This document shows positions 23,695 through 35,098 of a stretch of 64,000 bases of DNA, in pieces; positions within the stretch are counted from its first letter, which is position 1, and each line of letters begins with the position of its first letter. Position numbers and translations under genes: made by a program. Origin of the DNA: Cryptomeria japonica. Its lineage: Eukaryota; Streptophyta; Pinopsida; Cupressales; Cupressaceae. Where the stretch lies: assembly GCF_030272615.1 (NCBI RefSeq), contig NC_081415.1, positions 416,916,757 to 416,980,756 of the forward strand, given 5' to 3'. The notes below the pieces were generated by a model. That model saw only the letters and a list, made by a program, of their open reading frames with translations, was not told the origin of the DNA and searched no databases.

Positions 23695-23905
23695 CCTCAG
23701 CCATGCTTGTGATAACAATGAGTTCTTGCATAGATTTTTGACCAATCTTCTTGTTTGAATTATTACCATAATCTGGTTTGGGTTTTGTTGAGGGGATTTG
23801 TTTTATCCCTAGTTTAATATCTCTTGGAGGATCACCTTCTTCTTCTACTTCATTCTACTCCTTAGGATTAAAAGTGACATCATGTTCTAGGTGCTTCATC
23901 TCGAG
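23695..23905 (-). pseudogene. LINE A ORF1 C-terminal segment
   Basis: The minus-strand frame reads EMKHLEHDVTFNPKE (with a stop), then KSMQELIVITSMAE, and continues beyond the 23174-23694 insertion. It joins 25403-25883 across the second LTR. No domain is recognised; its position before the endonuclease identifies it. Confidence 0.6.
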
Positions 23906-25402
23906 TGTTGGAAAAAATGCAACAAACTAAGAGGGGGGGTGAATTAGTTTGCTCTCAAACTCTACACAACTCAAACTTAAATTTAGATTTTATTATTAGC
24001 AATGAAAGCATAAACCATCACCACATATTAACAAACATAACACCAAGATTTTTGACATGGAAAACCCGATTAAGGGAAAAACCACAGTGGGAACCTATCC
24101 ACAATGAGATATTACCTTGTTGAGAGCAAATGTAAATATTAAAATGGGGAATGCACATACATTCAGGCACACTTCCTAGAGCTCATTGCTCAAATACAAG
24201 AAGGGATACAACCCCGAGGAAGGCTCACCACCTTACAAAGATCAGACAACAATCCAGATTGTATGAATTGTGAAAATATCATCTCCATATGCCTAGTTAC
24301 AGTTCCAGTTAAGCACATATACTCAAAATCTTCTCTTCCACTTCTTCACACTCTTTCACACTCTTTCACACTTCTCCTCTTCTACTAAAAGATCAAAGCA
24401 TTATGTACACTTGCAGGTGCATCTCTCACATAAATATTACATATATTTATACAAATCATCAACCTATATTTCAAAGTTGGCTAAAACCTCAATACAAATT
24501 ACAAAACTAATAACCTCACATGCTACAACAATACATGTGGAACAAAATAATGTTGGCTAAGACATAGTCTAGAGATAAATCAATATTGCAACCAAGAATT
24601 ATGCCTCGATCATTCGCAACACTCTACAATCACCAAGAATGTCTCATAACACGAAGAACACCATTGGATCAAGAAAATGATCAATAACGCACACAACGAT
24701 CAACGTAGACCAACAAAATGAATATGACTTGACCGTGAAACATCCACAAGCAATGTGAATCACACCAGAAACAACCACAACATCACCACTTACTAAGATC
24801 TACATCAATAATATACCAAACTTCAAGAACACAAACCAAAATGACTATCAAACATAAAGATTCACTTGCGGACTTCCAAATCATGAATAATCTAAGTTGA
24901 GGACACATATGAACGTCCCAAACACTTTACCAAATCCATAAACCAAGATATAGAAAATTTGGAGCAATACGAAGCACAAACTAGAATACCGAACACAAAC
25001 CAAACTGACTATAAAATTGAAGGATTCACTTGCGGACTTCCAAATCATGAATCATCTGAGTTGAGGACACATATGAATATCCCAAACACTTTGCCAAATC
25101 TGCAAACAAAGATATAGCAATTCTAGAGCACAAACCAGAATACCAAATAACATGAACAATTGAATAACCCACCATAATACCAAACCTCATAACTCAATCA
25201 AATCATCATGTGAACATTTTAATCTTCTTCTGAATTAACTAGAGATAAGTATCTCTAAACCCATTAAACCACAACATCTCAACAATAACACACTAACCAA
25301 ATCAACTTATCCAATCTAACTACAATACTCGAATACATAGAAGAATATGTTGACATCAATGACAACACATCATTCCAACAAACTTATCAGCAATATCCAA
25401 CA
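23906..25402 (-). mobile_element. Solo LTR in LINE A ORF1 with target duplication
   Basis: On + it starts TGTTGGAAAAAATG and ends ATATCCAACA, so the termini are inverted repeats. CTCGAG precedes it (23900-23905) and CTCAAG follows (25403-25408), a duplication with one transition. Excising it restores the frame as KDELEMKHLEHD. A TTGTCATTGATGTCAAC motif near its minus-strand start is shared with two other LTRs here. Confidence 0.85.
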
Positions 25403-25883
25403 CTCAAGTTCATCTTTTTCCAAGAGCTCTTTAATATGAGCTTGTTTTTCTTGATCCACACTTAGGCCCCGGGATGAGTTAGATTTAAGACCCTTGTTAA
25501 CTCCTAGAAATTAACATATATTTTCTATGTCATTCATCTCACCCCTTTCTCTTGTTCTATCAACTTCCAACCCTTGACTTGTTTCATCTAAGTTAGTTGC
25601 CTTTGGCGTGTTCGTGTAGCCAACCTTTGTCTTAGGGGGTATGTTCTTCCTACTTTCTAACATTCCATCCTTGATAATCAACATATTTTTCATATTTGGA
25701 TAATCCTCCCTCTGATGCGAAATATATTGAATTAATTTTGGAGATCTCTTAGTTCCATCCTCCCTCCAAATCGTATCTCTATTTTTTGGATGACTTTATG
25801 TGGGGAGGATAGTCTGAATAATTGTGGTGGCGGGACAAGCAAGATCGGGTGACTAGGACCTAATCCCACTTTTTCCAACACAT
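25403..25883 (-). pseudogene. LINE A ORF1, distal part
   Basis: The frame is open at 25511-25693 and continues, with one stop, to the LTR junction. It is hydrophilic and rich in Lys, Glu and Asn. No zinc knuckle or DUF4283-like block is visible; these may lie in the missing 5' part cut at 25884. Confidence 0.5.
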
Positions 25884-27506
25884 TGGGAATACAAAATACC
25901 TAGGGAGATAGATCACTTTGGATACTTATTGTGAGAAAGAGAGAACCAAGGAGTACCTCTTAGGGTTTCTATTCCTTTTGTTGCAAATGATGAGAAAAAC
26001 TAGGGTTTGAATGATCAACTAGGAGATAAAGAATGAAGCATAAATGAACTCAGAATTGCACAAACTTGCAGATCTAAAACTGAGATACTAAAAGAATAAA
26101 AGGGGGATGATTCAAGATGTGTACTTGATGCTACAAATTGAACAAAAACAACTAGGACTAGGGTGCCATGCCACTGTCCTTGATGGACTGATAGAGAGCT
26201 ATAACTGAGAAACTACAAATCTAAGATCCTACAGCTGCAACCTATCAAATTTCACTGCAAAGTGGAGGGACCAGGGTGCCACACCCTTGTCTTGGGTAGG
26301 ACTAGGGTGCCATTCCCCTATCCTTGACAGTCTTCTGCACTTTTGAGACTTCTGGGTGGTGTTGATGCCTTTTCCAGATCTGAAACTACCTCTGGATGCC
26401 TACTTCTGCACCTACAACCGAAAAGGGAAGGTTTGGGTGGCTATATAGGGTTTTTCCTTAGCCAAACCCCTATGTTGGTTATTTCCACCTCCACAAATAG
26501 CTGATAATATACTGAAAATATGTGTGCTAGAACCTTGTGTGTATGCAAGATCCTAAAATGAAAGAAACTAGAGCTACCCTACGCATGAGAGTAAACCCTA
26601 AATGTAAATGTAAATGTGAATGTAAATAACAATGATTCAAACCAAATATACTAAATGATCTAAAGAATGAATGTAAATGTACCAATTGATGTAAATAATC
26701 TCATACAAAGACATATTAAAAATATGAAATCATACCAATCCCCAAGGGAGAGATATTGCCACTAGATCTCCTATTACTCTTCAATGTCTTCAAGGCTCCT
26801 AACTGATGATGAATGCGTGATGAAATTTTGTTGACTATAGTTTAATGTTGTTGAATACTCCATATAGGCTTCTCTTTCACTACATAAAATGCTCCATATG
26901 CTGGCTTTGTTGAAAACTCCGTTAGATTAGATAGATCTTAGATGCCTTCAAATGGAGAAAGAGAGCTCTTATGTATGAAATCCTAGATCTTAATTTCAAA
27001 TTAATTCCGCCTTTATTCTGACCTAGGAATTGAATTTCCCACCAACCTTTTGGGGTTAAGCATTATAATATCATAGAATTGTGCTCTCAAAATTTTGAGA
27101 AAAAAGCCGAGGACCATGTGCACTCCCATCACGGTTCGACCAACTTTTCACCAAATTTTCAGAGCCGTTAGATATGATGATATTAGAGCGAATCCCAAAG
27201 TTACAACTGATTTTGAGGTGTTTTGATATGCGAAATTGGGCCTTCAAGGTCGAAATAGGACATAATTAGGGTTTATGATTAAATGATTTATTGGAGGAAT
27301 AAAATAAAAAGGGGCACACTTGGGGTAAAGGGACCAATTTTATAATGTATGAAGTGATGAAATAGGACTTTAGATTTAATTAAATTAATTAATTAAATGC
27401 TTAAAGGGAAATTAGAAATGCAAGATGAAAGACACACTAAGGCAGGTGCTAACCTAAGTGTGAAATTGTACCACCCTAGCAAGGGTGTTCAATTTATGAC
27501 ACTACA
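25884..27506 (-). mobile_element. Putative 3' LTR of a minus-strand Ty3/gypsy element
   Basis: Read on the minus strand it begins TGTAGTGTCATAAATTG directly after a polypurine tract (27507-27521) and ends near GTATTCCCA at 25884. It contains two related GACTAGGGTGCCAT/GACCAGGGTGCCAC blocks (about 26156-26320) and a short ATGTAA-type repeat near 26600. It truncates LINE A on its left. The left edge is chosen only by its TG start. Confidence 0.55.
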
Positions 27507-27521
27507 TTTAGCCCCCAGTTT
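27507..27521 (-). promoter_or_regulatory. Polypurine tract of the minus-strand Ty3/gypsy element
   Basis: On the minus strand AAACTGGGGGCTAAA directly precedes the LTR start TGTAGTG. This position and composition fit a plus-strand DNA primer. Confidence 0.6.
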
Positions 27522-29113
27522 AGCGGTCATATGACACTATGTGCATATGCAAGCTAAAGTAAAAAATGGTAAATATCATTTGAAAAAGGATATATCCATA
27601 AGTTGTTGGATGAAGCCCCCAGTGGCATCTGCAGTACATAGTTAGGAACTGCACCCTACAAAAACATTTGTTAGATAAAATTACAAAATCACCAAAATGC
27701 TTACTAAGGAAGGTAATGAAAATTTGAGGGTAGCTATATGCCCCCCCTATTTTGGCTTGCTAACTTTAGTGAGTTGAAACAAGGTATCATGTTTACCACA
27801 TCGAATTGTGAAAGAAGACTGATGACAAATTCTCACAAGAAGATTTGATACAAGATAAAAAACTAATGGAGAATCATTTGGTAAGAAAGAGAACTAAGCC
27901 TCAATTCCAACACAACAAAGAGTGTGAGGATTTGAGAGATCTCTAACACAAGATTGAAGATTTAAATGGAAACAAATGAAAAGAGAAGGAAGAAGAGAGA
28001 AAAAGAATGAATACAAACTTTGGTGATCCATGATAAGAGAAAAGGAACCATGGACATATTGCCCCTAAAACTAGGTGATCCATGAAGAGAAGGACATGGA
28101 AAACTAGCCCCCCAGAGTCTATCTGGGTGATCCATGTAAGGGAGGAGAGTGAGAAAACCATTAGTTCCACTCAACCTCGTGCATGTGTGTGCAAGTAGAA
28201 TAAGGATACCTACCTTCGACACCAAGAAGATATCCATCATGCAACAATGTTATAAATCCAAGCAAGAGAGGGAATAATTTTCAAGCAAGGATAAGATAGT
28301 TCAAAAGAGATATCTTTCTATATAAGTGCACAAGAGATCCTTGAAGGAGAAGAGATCTTTGTTCAAAAGACATCTACCTTCAAGAGGAGTTGTCTTAGAC
28401 AAATATAACATCTTCTAGAATGAATGAATGCAGGAGATTTGAAAAGAGAAGAGGATTGAGATGACATCAAAGAGAGATTATTTATAACAACACTCTTTTA
28501 AAAGAAGGAAAGAGATCCTCATCAGGGATATGCATGTGCACAAAATGGAAGGGTTTATTATAAAAGATACTACTCAATGAAGAAAATAAATTGATGAATG
28601 ATCAAAGAATTCCAATCACCAAGGAGGAGGTCACAATTAAGGATATGTACTTAAGATCCCCATTAGGGATGCTTGTTCCAATATGAGAGAAGGAATTCAA
28701 ATATGAATATACCTCTACAATCAATAAGAAATCCTTATAGAAGAAACTACTTCACAAAGGGGAAAATTTAATATTAAGAAGGAGAGATGTTTGAAATCAC
28801 TCTTTCCCCCTATATATATAGGGAGAAGTGGCTATTATTTTGCTTCAAAAAAGTATGATTGCACGTGAAATTGTACCATCATGAATGACAATGAGCCCCT
28901 AGTAAGTGAGCTACCAATTTCACATAATGATGAGAAACATAATAACCATTAATATTATTTAAAGACATGATAGATTGAATGAGGTATTTGAATATGACAT
29001 GTTAAATGCTCTACTATAAGTGAGATTAAAAACATGTATAAAATGATGAATGTTAAAAGGTATTTATAAAGAGAGAAGTTTATAGGAGAAGAATAGGTCA
29101 CTAAGCCATACTT
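27522..29113. other. Non-coding interior of the minus-strand Ty3/gypsy element
   Basis: This stretch lies between the protease/G-patch fragment and the polypurine tract, where RT, RNase H and integrase would be expected. It is purine-rich on + and no such domain is visible, so the element has lost them or never carried them. Confidence 0.45.
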
Positions 29114-29671
29114 TTATTGCACACAAGAGATCTTAGGAGATGGATAAGTATAATTCATTAGAGCCTTATTCATACAAGAAGGGATTTTAGAATGAGTAGA
29201 AGAAAAAATATCATAAGTGGAATTAGAAATCTCTTGAGGAGATTCATAAAGAGATTTTTTCATCACCAAGATTTCCTTATGAGGGGGATGAGTCCTGAAA
29301 GAAGTAAAAGATGATTTAATTGAGGTGAGGTCCTTATCATCACTACTAAATACAACATTCACATTGAGAGATGGTCTTTTAGATGCTTTGGTGGGCTTAG
29401 AAGGATTATATCCAAGTCCAAATGAAGCTTCATGTGTATTATGTTCAAAAGGAACTTTAAATCCTTGTTCATTTGCGCCACAACCATTCCCATCATAGCC
29501 ACTCTTAGCTAAAATGTGAAAACCAGGAACATAAAGAGATGCCAAATTGGAAAGAGATGGTGATGCCTCATAGGTATCAATGCTATATGAAGTAGAGGAA
29601 GGATTTGAAGATTCATTTGAATTAGAAGAAGCCACAAAGTGGTTACTTAGTTGTTTAGACAAAGTAGGTTG
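29114..29671 (-). pseudogene. G-patch region downstream of the protease
   Basis: The open frame 29114-29662 has LAKSGYDGNGCGANEQGF followed by ASFGLGYNPSK. This matches the Gly-rich G-patch pattern found after the protease in several plant Ty3/gypsy elements. G-patches bind RNA and may assist reverse transcription. The rest is Ser-rich linker. The frame ends at 29114 without entering RT. Confidence 0.7.
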
Positions 29672-30208
29672 CTATTTAGGTTCCTCCTTAGATTTCTCCT
29701 TCTCAGTCTTAGATCCTTTCCAAGATACTCTATATTCTCCTACAAATGTAGGGTTAAAGTCTAGAGATCCCCAATAATCATCTAAGAGCACTCCTTTGGG
29801 AGAAAAGATATCCTTAGGAGGAGATTCCGATTGAGTAGTAGAATTAGGAGTACTAGAAGGAACAACATCATTAAAGGAAATAGATGTATTTGAAAAAGTA
29901 GAAGGATTGGAAGAAGAATGGGAAGTAGTTGAACAAGAAGATCTAGATTTTAATGGTTCTTGAGGTTTGGCATAAAACAAGGTGTATGTCATATTGTTAT
30001 AAATGAATTTAACTTGCCTATGCAAAGTTGAGGGGACAACTTGCATGCTATGAATCCAAGGTCTCCCTAATAGAAGGTTATATGTCAAATTGCCAGGTAT
30101 AACATGAACAAGCGTAGGTAACACAACAAGACCTACCCTAACAGGCAAGGTTATGATACCTAGACATTGTTTAGCAACATTATCAAAGCCTCTAATAGTA
30201 AGAGAAGT
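29672..30208 (-). pseudogene. Aspartic protease C-terminal part, cut by an LTR
   Basis: The frame reads QCLGIITLPVRVG, then LTYNLLLGRPWIHSMQ and VVPSTLHRQVKFIYN. This is the conserved C-terminal half of plant Ty3/gypsy proteases. The DxGAS active-site half is missing because the LTR starting at 30209 interrupts the frame. A Ser- and Pro-rich linker leads to the G-patch block. Confidence 0.8.
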
Positions 30209-31358
30209 GTAATACCCTAAAATTGGTCATCTAAACCATGGGCCCCTAATCTCGACAACATCACCAAGGTCCTAACCAAAGACAATTAAATCAATCTTGA
30301 GCACATTATTAATTCTTTAATCATCAAAAATCACATGGTAAATCAACTACTCAATATTAATTAAATATTTATTTAATTAATCAAATCATTTCCAATAATA
30401 TCATTTTGATCAATTATCCTATTTTAATTTATTAAATATCCTTGCATATTTAATTAATTAATAAATTTTCCATTCAATCATGCAAAAAGGATTAATTTAC
30501 TACAAAAGATGAATTAATTTATTACAAAGAGTTGAATTGAAAATAAAACAAAAAAAGAATTGAATTGAGAGAGAAATCAAACTTGAGATATTATTTCTAT
30601 TTCTAAATTTAGAACTTGAAATCAGAAAAGCAATTTAACTGAATTATTGAATTATTCTCTAAAATTGGAACTCAAAGCTTTTCAGAAAAAGAAGTTCAGT
30701 TGCATTGAAAAGACCCTTTTCTTGAATAAATTAAAGAATTATCTATTTTTATCCTATATGCATGGAATTAATTTATTATTATTTTCCAATGCAACTTGGA
30801 CTTCTAATTTGAATGCATTTCAATTAAACTATAATTGGAATCTATCTCAAGGTTAACTGAACATGATTTCTCAATTATTTCAATTAATCCTAAATTGAGC
30901 TTTATCTCTTGCAATTCTCTATAAATTCAATCTTCAAATCTCATTCCAATTCACCCCAGAGAATTTTGAGAACACGCTTGGAGATTATTATCACGCTAAT
31001 TTCGCTCTGGAGTCATTGAAGATTATTGTGCTTTTTAGATTATTTGCGTCCATTTTACATTCATTATTGCTTGCATCCATTGTTGCTTGAATTGATTATT
31101 ATTGCTTGAAATATTCATCCATCTTGCATCCATATAGCTTAATATCATATAGATTAAATCCTTCATCTTGGTGTAGTCTAGTCACTGGCATTGCTTATAA
31201 AAAAATCTGAGAGCAATCTTATACTCGCATCTCTTAGAAGGCAATTAGTCGCTTTGCTATGGTTTATTTCTTATTGATTATTGATTACTAACCATGCATA
31301 TAATGACTTAATTGAATTGTTGTGCTTGCAGCTACAGGTTCACTTTTTCACACACACA
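30209..31358 (+). mobile_element. 5' LTR of a plus-strand Ty3/gypsy element
   Basis: It begins TGTAATACCCTAAAATTGG inside the minus-strand protease and ends near CACACACA four bases before a primer site at 31363. The sequence is AT-rich, with several ATTAATTAAAT-like blocks near 30350-30470. No second copy lies in the window, so the element is truncated or its 3' end lies elsewhere. Confidence 0.65.
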
Positions 31359-31362
31359 TCTC

Positions 31363-31381
31363 TGGCACCCACCATGGGGCC
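31363..31381 (+). promoter_or_regulatory. Primer binding site
   Basis: TGGCACCCACCATGGGGCC resembles the TGGCGCCCACCGTGGGGCC type that I recall from plant Ty3/gypsy elements. Two CpG-to-CpA changes would explain the difference. I do not assign the tRNA. Confidence 0.55.
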
Positions 31382-31439
31382 CTAAGACTACATTTTTTCG
31401 GCCTCCAAGACTGACCACTTTTTTTTGTTATTTTCCAGA

Positions 31440-31680
31440 TTTCAGATTTTTTGGTTTTTTTCGTCCGTACATCTCGTACGACAATTTTTATAGGCTGAAA
31501 TGACAAACTGCAGGTGTCACACGAATTGCAAATATTCTATCGTACGAGCAGATCCTCTATCGCACGAGCATAAATCCTCTGTCATACGAGCAGACATCAT
31601 CAACAATATTCTTTCGTACAATACTGCATCTTGTCTCGTATGAGTCAAGTGTCTGTCGTACGATTATGTATTTTCTGGTA
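31440..31680 (+). repeat. TCGTACGAG motif cluster in the leader
   Basis: About nine copies or close variants of the palindrome-containing motif TCGTACGA lie in some 240 bases. In the middle (about 31538-31600) a unit like CTCTATCGTACGAGCAGA repeats about every 28 bases. The cluster sits just after the primer site, in the untranslated leader. Confidence 0.65.
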
Positions 31681-32241
31681 AAAGAGGCAAATTTCATATT
31701 TTTTTCATTTCTGATTGATTATTCTTATGACTGACCTTGACTATTTATCTGTCTATTTCAAAGTTTTTCACAGCCTAACTAGTTTTTGCAGAATGCTTGT
31801 CGAAGAATATGCTTGTCGCACAAAGACAATATGACTACTGATTTGTTGTCTTTGTAGGTTGCCTGAGGAGAATTGACTAAACATCGTGTATTCTTTAAAT
31901 TCATTTTTAGGAACCTAACTTGCTATCTGGTTAAAGAACAAATTTGTCTTTCGTTCTTTTAGAAGATTCTGAGAGGTAGGAGAGTATGCTCTTGTCTTTT
32001 TCTAGACAATGAGAAATCCAGACCCTTGAAGCTTTTTCTTTGTTTGAGATTTGTACATCTTTAGTAGGCCTGCCCTCCTGAGGGGTTGAAAAACTCTTAA
32101 AGCCGTTATGACCGGTGTGAGGGGAATGACCTAAGTGGGAACGGCTAGACGCCAAGTACTCCAACCCACTATAAAATAAACGTGATTTGATGAAAATCGA
32201 GTCAACAATAGTGCTCGAGAATAGCTCTCCTCCGTACCTTC
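31681..32241 (+). other. Leader remainder up to the LARD insertion
   Basis: No coding potential was recognised. The last five bases, CCTTC at 32237-32241, are the left target duplication of the LARD. Confidence 0.5.
32237..32241. repeat. Left target site duplication of the LARD (CCTTC)
   Basis: The same five bases follow the element at 45186-45190. Five bases is the usual length for Ty3/gypsy integrase. Confidence 0.92.
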
Positions 32242-32299
32242 TGTAATGCCCCGCCAGGAAACCCCTAAGGGTTTAAGTTAAAAACACTCAAATAGAGTG

Positions 32300-32301
<2 letters not shown>

Positions 32302-32380
<79 letters not shown>
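32302..32380. repeat. Expanded (AT)n microsatellite in the left LARD LTR
   Basis: About 39 AT dinucleotides, against about 7 at the same place in the other LTR (40692-40706). LTRs are identical when inserted, so the difference arose afterwards. Confidence 0.9.
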
Positions 32381-32385
<5 letters not shown>

Positions 32386-34804
32386 ATAATATTTAAGAGT
32401 ATTACTGATTAGTTACAACATTAAGATATTTTGGAGTTATCTAAAACTTAGATAACACAGCGGAAGGCTAAACGAACCTAAGGAGTTTCCCAACGTGATT
32501 ACGTAACCTTACCACCTGACTCAACTCGTGTAAAATGATCCAATAAACTGGTTATCTTAATTACGAGATAATGCATAAGACATGGACATATATTTATGTT
32601 CGATAAATTGATGTCTTAGAATTTTAGGAAGCGCTCATTTACTTTGGGTGCTTAGGAGGCCATCGTGAGATTATTTACTCAATGCACTTTAAAACATAAT
32701 TAATTTAAAAGGCCTCCCTTAAGGTTCAAAGCGATTAATATACCGAAGTTCATTCATTTGGTTTTAAGGTAACCACCCACATTTGATATCTTTCTTAAAT
32801 ATTAAAAGTATGGCTAATAAGATGAGATTCATTCATTAAGGATTAAACTACCATTAATAGAGTGAGGTTCCTTCATTTGAATTCAAGCATAACCAACTAA
32901 TGAGTCGTAGTTCTTTTATGGAGGATAAGATGCAAGAAGCCATAGAGTTCATTCATTGAAGCTTTAATAGTGCTATTAGATGGACTCAAATCATTAAGGT
33001 GGATATGTATTAGGACACATGAGCTCATCCTTTAAATTAAAATATAGTTAGCAAGATGAAATTCATCATTACAGGATTAAAATATAAGTTCATAGTGACG
33101 TTCTCCCATTAGGTTTAGAATATAACTATCTTATTGCATGTCACTCTTTTTTGTTAAATGAAGTTAATATGAAGAGATACATTTACTAGAATTAAGATAT
33201 AAACAACTATACGAATACTCCCCTTTTTGGTTCAATTTTAGCAATCATAAAGAGATTCTTTTATTAGGGTTATATTTATGGATAAATAGTTGAGTTCACC
33301 CAATTATCAAGTTAATTTGGTAAGGATTATTTGTTAAGATTAAAACATAAATAACTAAACAAATTCATCCAATATAGTGTAGTATGATTAACATGGCGAT
33401 ACTCATTTAAGAAGATAAAAAGTAAATACCTATATGATGTTCATCCTTTAGATTTCAACTTAGAAATTACAACATTAGTACTAACTTTGTTACCCATACA
33501 CATTCGATCAATTTACCAACTTATATCAAGCTAAAACAATAAAGGCACCCTAATGAGATTCTTTCCACCATTATTTCCTTTAATTAACAAAAACCAAATT
33601 CTTTTCCATAATCATACTTACAATGTTTTATGAACCTGATTACTACATTTATCAAGATGAATAATTTTATGCGCTTTGATTTAGCTTCATTAAATTCCCA
33701 CCATACACTTATGAAAAGCAACCATACATGATAACCTTAAGTACAAAATAAAAGAAACAAGGCATCGCATAACACGGATATGATCTCGGAGTTCACCCCT
33801 AAGGGCTACATCTCCGGGTCTGCTCAACTGCAAGACCCCTCTGGCATTTAAATATAGTTAAGAATACATAATTTTCATGTCTTTTACATCCTTGCCACTT
33901 AGGCGAACTCAACCCATATACAACAGTCACCTCGGTAAATAATTACATAATGATCCCCTTTGAAGTGGATCCTACAAAATACATCAAAGCAATAACCAGG
34001 AATTCTTAACTGTCGGTACCCTAACTGGAGACTTGACCGACGTTGACCAGACATAAGCAATCAGACGACAGGGTCCCAACATTGCTATCAAGGGCGTGCT
34101 AATATAATAGACATAACGATTACCAAATTATTAAGCCATGCTCAAGCGTTAACAGGCAGTTACAACATTTCCTCAAGTTGACTTAAGCATCTAAATAGAT
34201 TATTTAATCCTTAGATAAACACCAAAGACAAGTTGGTTTTACAAAAGTAATCTAGCCCCTTCTCTAACTATACAAAAAAAATTACCCTTTTTCTATAAAG
34301 ATCAAAATACATTTAGAGTAAATAAAGGAATGGGAAAATCATTTCCGAGCTAAATTGAGCTTCTATTGCATACACAAAAAAAGGTTAAAGTCTAATGCCA
34401 CCATTCAATTTTCTCTTTAGCATTTAAACGTGAGTCCCCATATTTTCCACTTAAATGAAATAAAACTTAAATACACATTTCAACATTTGTAAAGATAATG
34501 AAAATCATTGCCATATTACATTCCAAAAATCAATATATATCATCAAATTATATATGCTAATTATATGTTACCTATATTAACATATATTTTAATATATCTA
34601 TTTATCCCTCTCTTTTTTTAAAAGGAAAAACATTACTTATTAAAATATACATCTCAACTCACATTTTTAATATAAAATATTGCTTATAATATATTTATAT
34701 TAATAAGCATCTTTTTTTTTTTGTTTGTATAAAATAAAACAAACTATATTCAAATTTTAACTTCCCTAAAATACTAAATAATAGTTAAAAAAAAATAGTA
34801 AAAA

Positions 34805-35098
34805 AAATTAGAGGGTGGCCAACCCTAGGCGGCGAAACCCTAGGGCGGCCGTGCCCTAGCCGAAGAGGCTGCGGCCTCCACGGAGGACGCAGGCCCCTCG
34901 GCCTCCACTTACAGTGGAGTCGGGGGTACTGCGCCCGCCGTGGGGGTCGCAGGCCCTTCGGCTCCCCCACACAATGGCGTCGGGAGGAGCTGTGGCCTCC
35001 ATGGGAGACGTAGTCCCCTTCGGCCCCCACTGTGTGTGGGCACCGAATGGAGCTGCGGTGGCACCGCGGGAGGGGCGGGTTGAGCTTCGGCTCCCCCC
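34805..35098. repeat. GC-rich minisatellite island in the left LARD LTR
   Basis: A CpG-rich block inside otherwise AT-rich sequence. After two AAACCCTAG-type motifs come three full imperfect units of about 60-63 bases (34871-34930, 34931-34991, 34992-35054) and a partial fourth. Each unit contains a GCGGCCTCC-like start, a GCAGGCCCCTTCGGC-like centre and a GGGAGGAGCT-like end. It makes open frames on both strands by composition only. Confidence 0.8.

Larger units (their letters stand above)
17399..25883 (-). mobile_element. LINE A, decayed L1-type retrotransposon, split by three LTR insertions
   Basis: Read from right to left it contains an ORF1 tail, then ORF2 with endonuclease, reverse transcriptase, zinc-binding region and RNase H. 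This is the usual order of plant L1-type LINEs. It is interrupted at 21724-22940, 23174-23694 and 23906-25402. The left edge is uncertain because no poly-A was found. The right edge meets an LTR at 25884. Many stops and frameshifts show long inactivity. Confidence 0.85.

Noticed and set aside
29580..29777. Plus-strand frame opposite the protease fragment
   Set aside because: It is antisense to a recognised protease and G-patch coding region.
31312..31503. Small + frame over the primer site
   Set aside because: The primer site and leader explain the sequence; the frame has no coding character.
32281..32381. Long AT run as an origin or centromere signal
   Set aside because: It is a microsatellite expansion inside an LTR; the other LTR has the short form.
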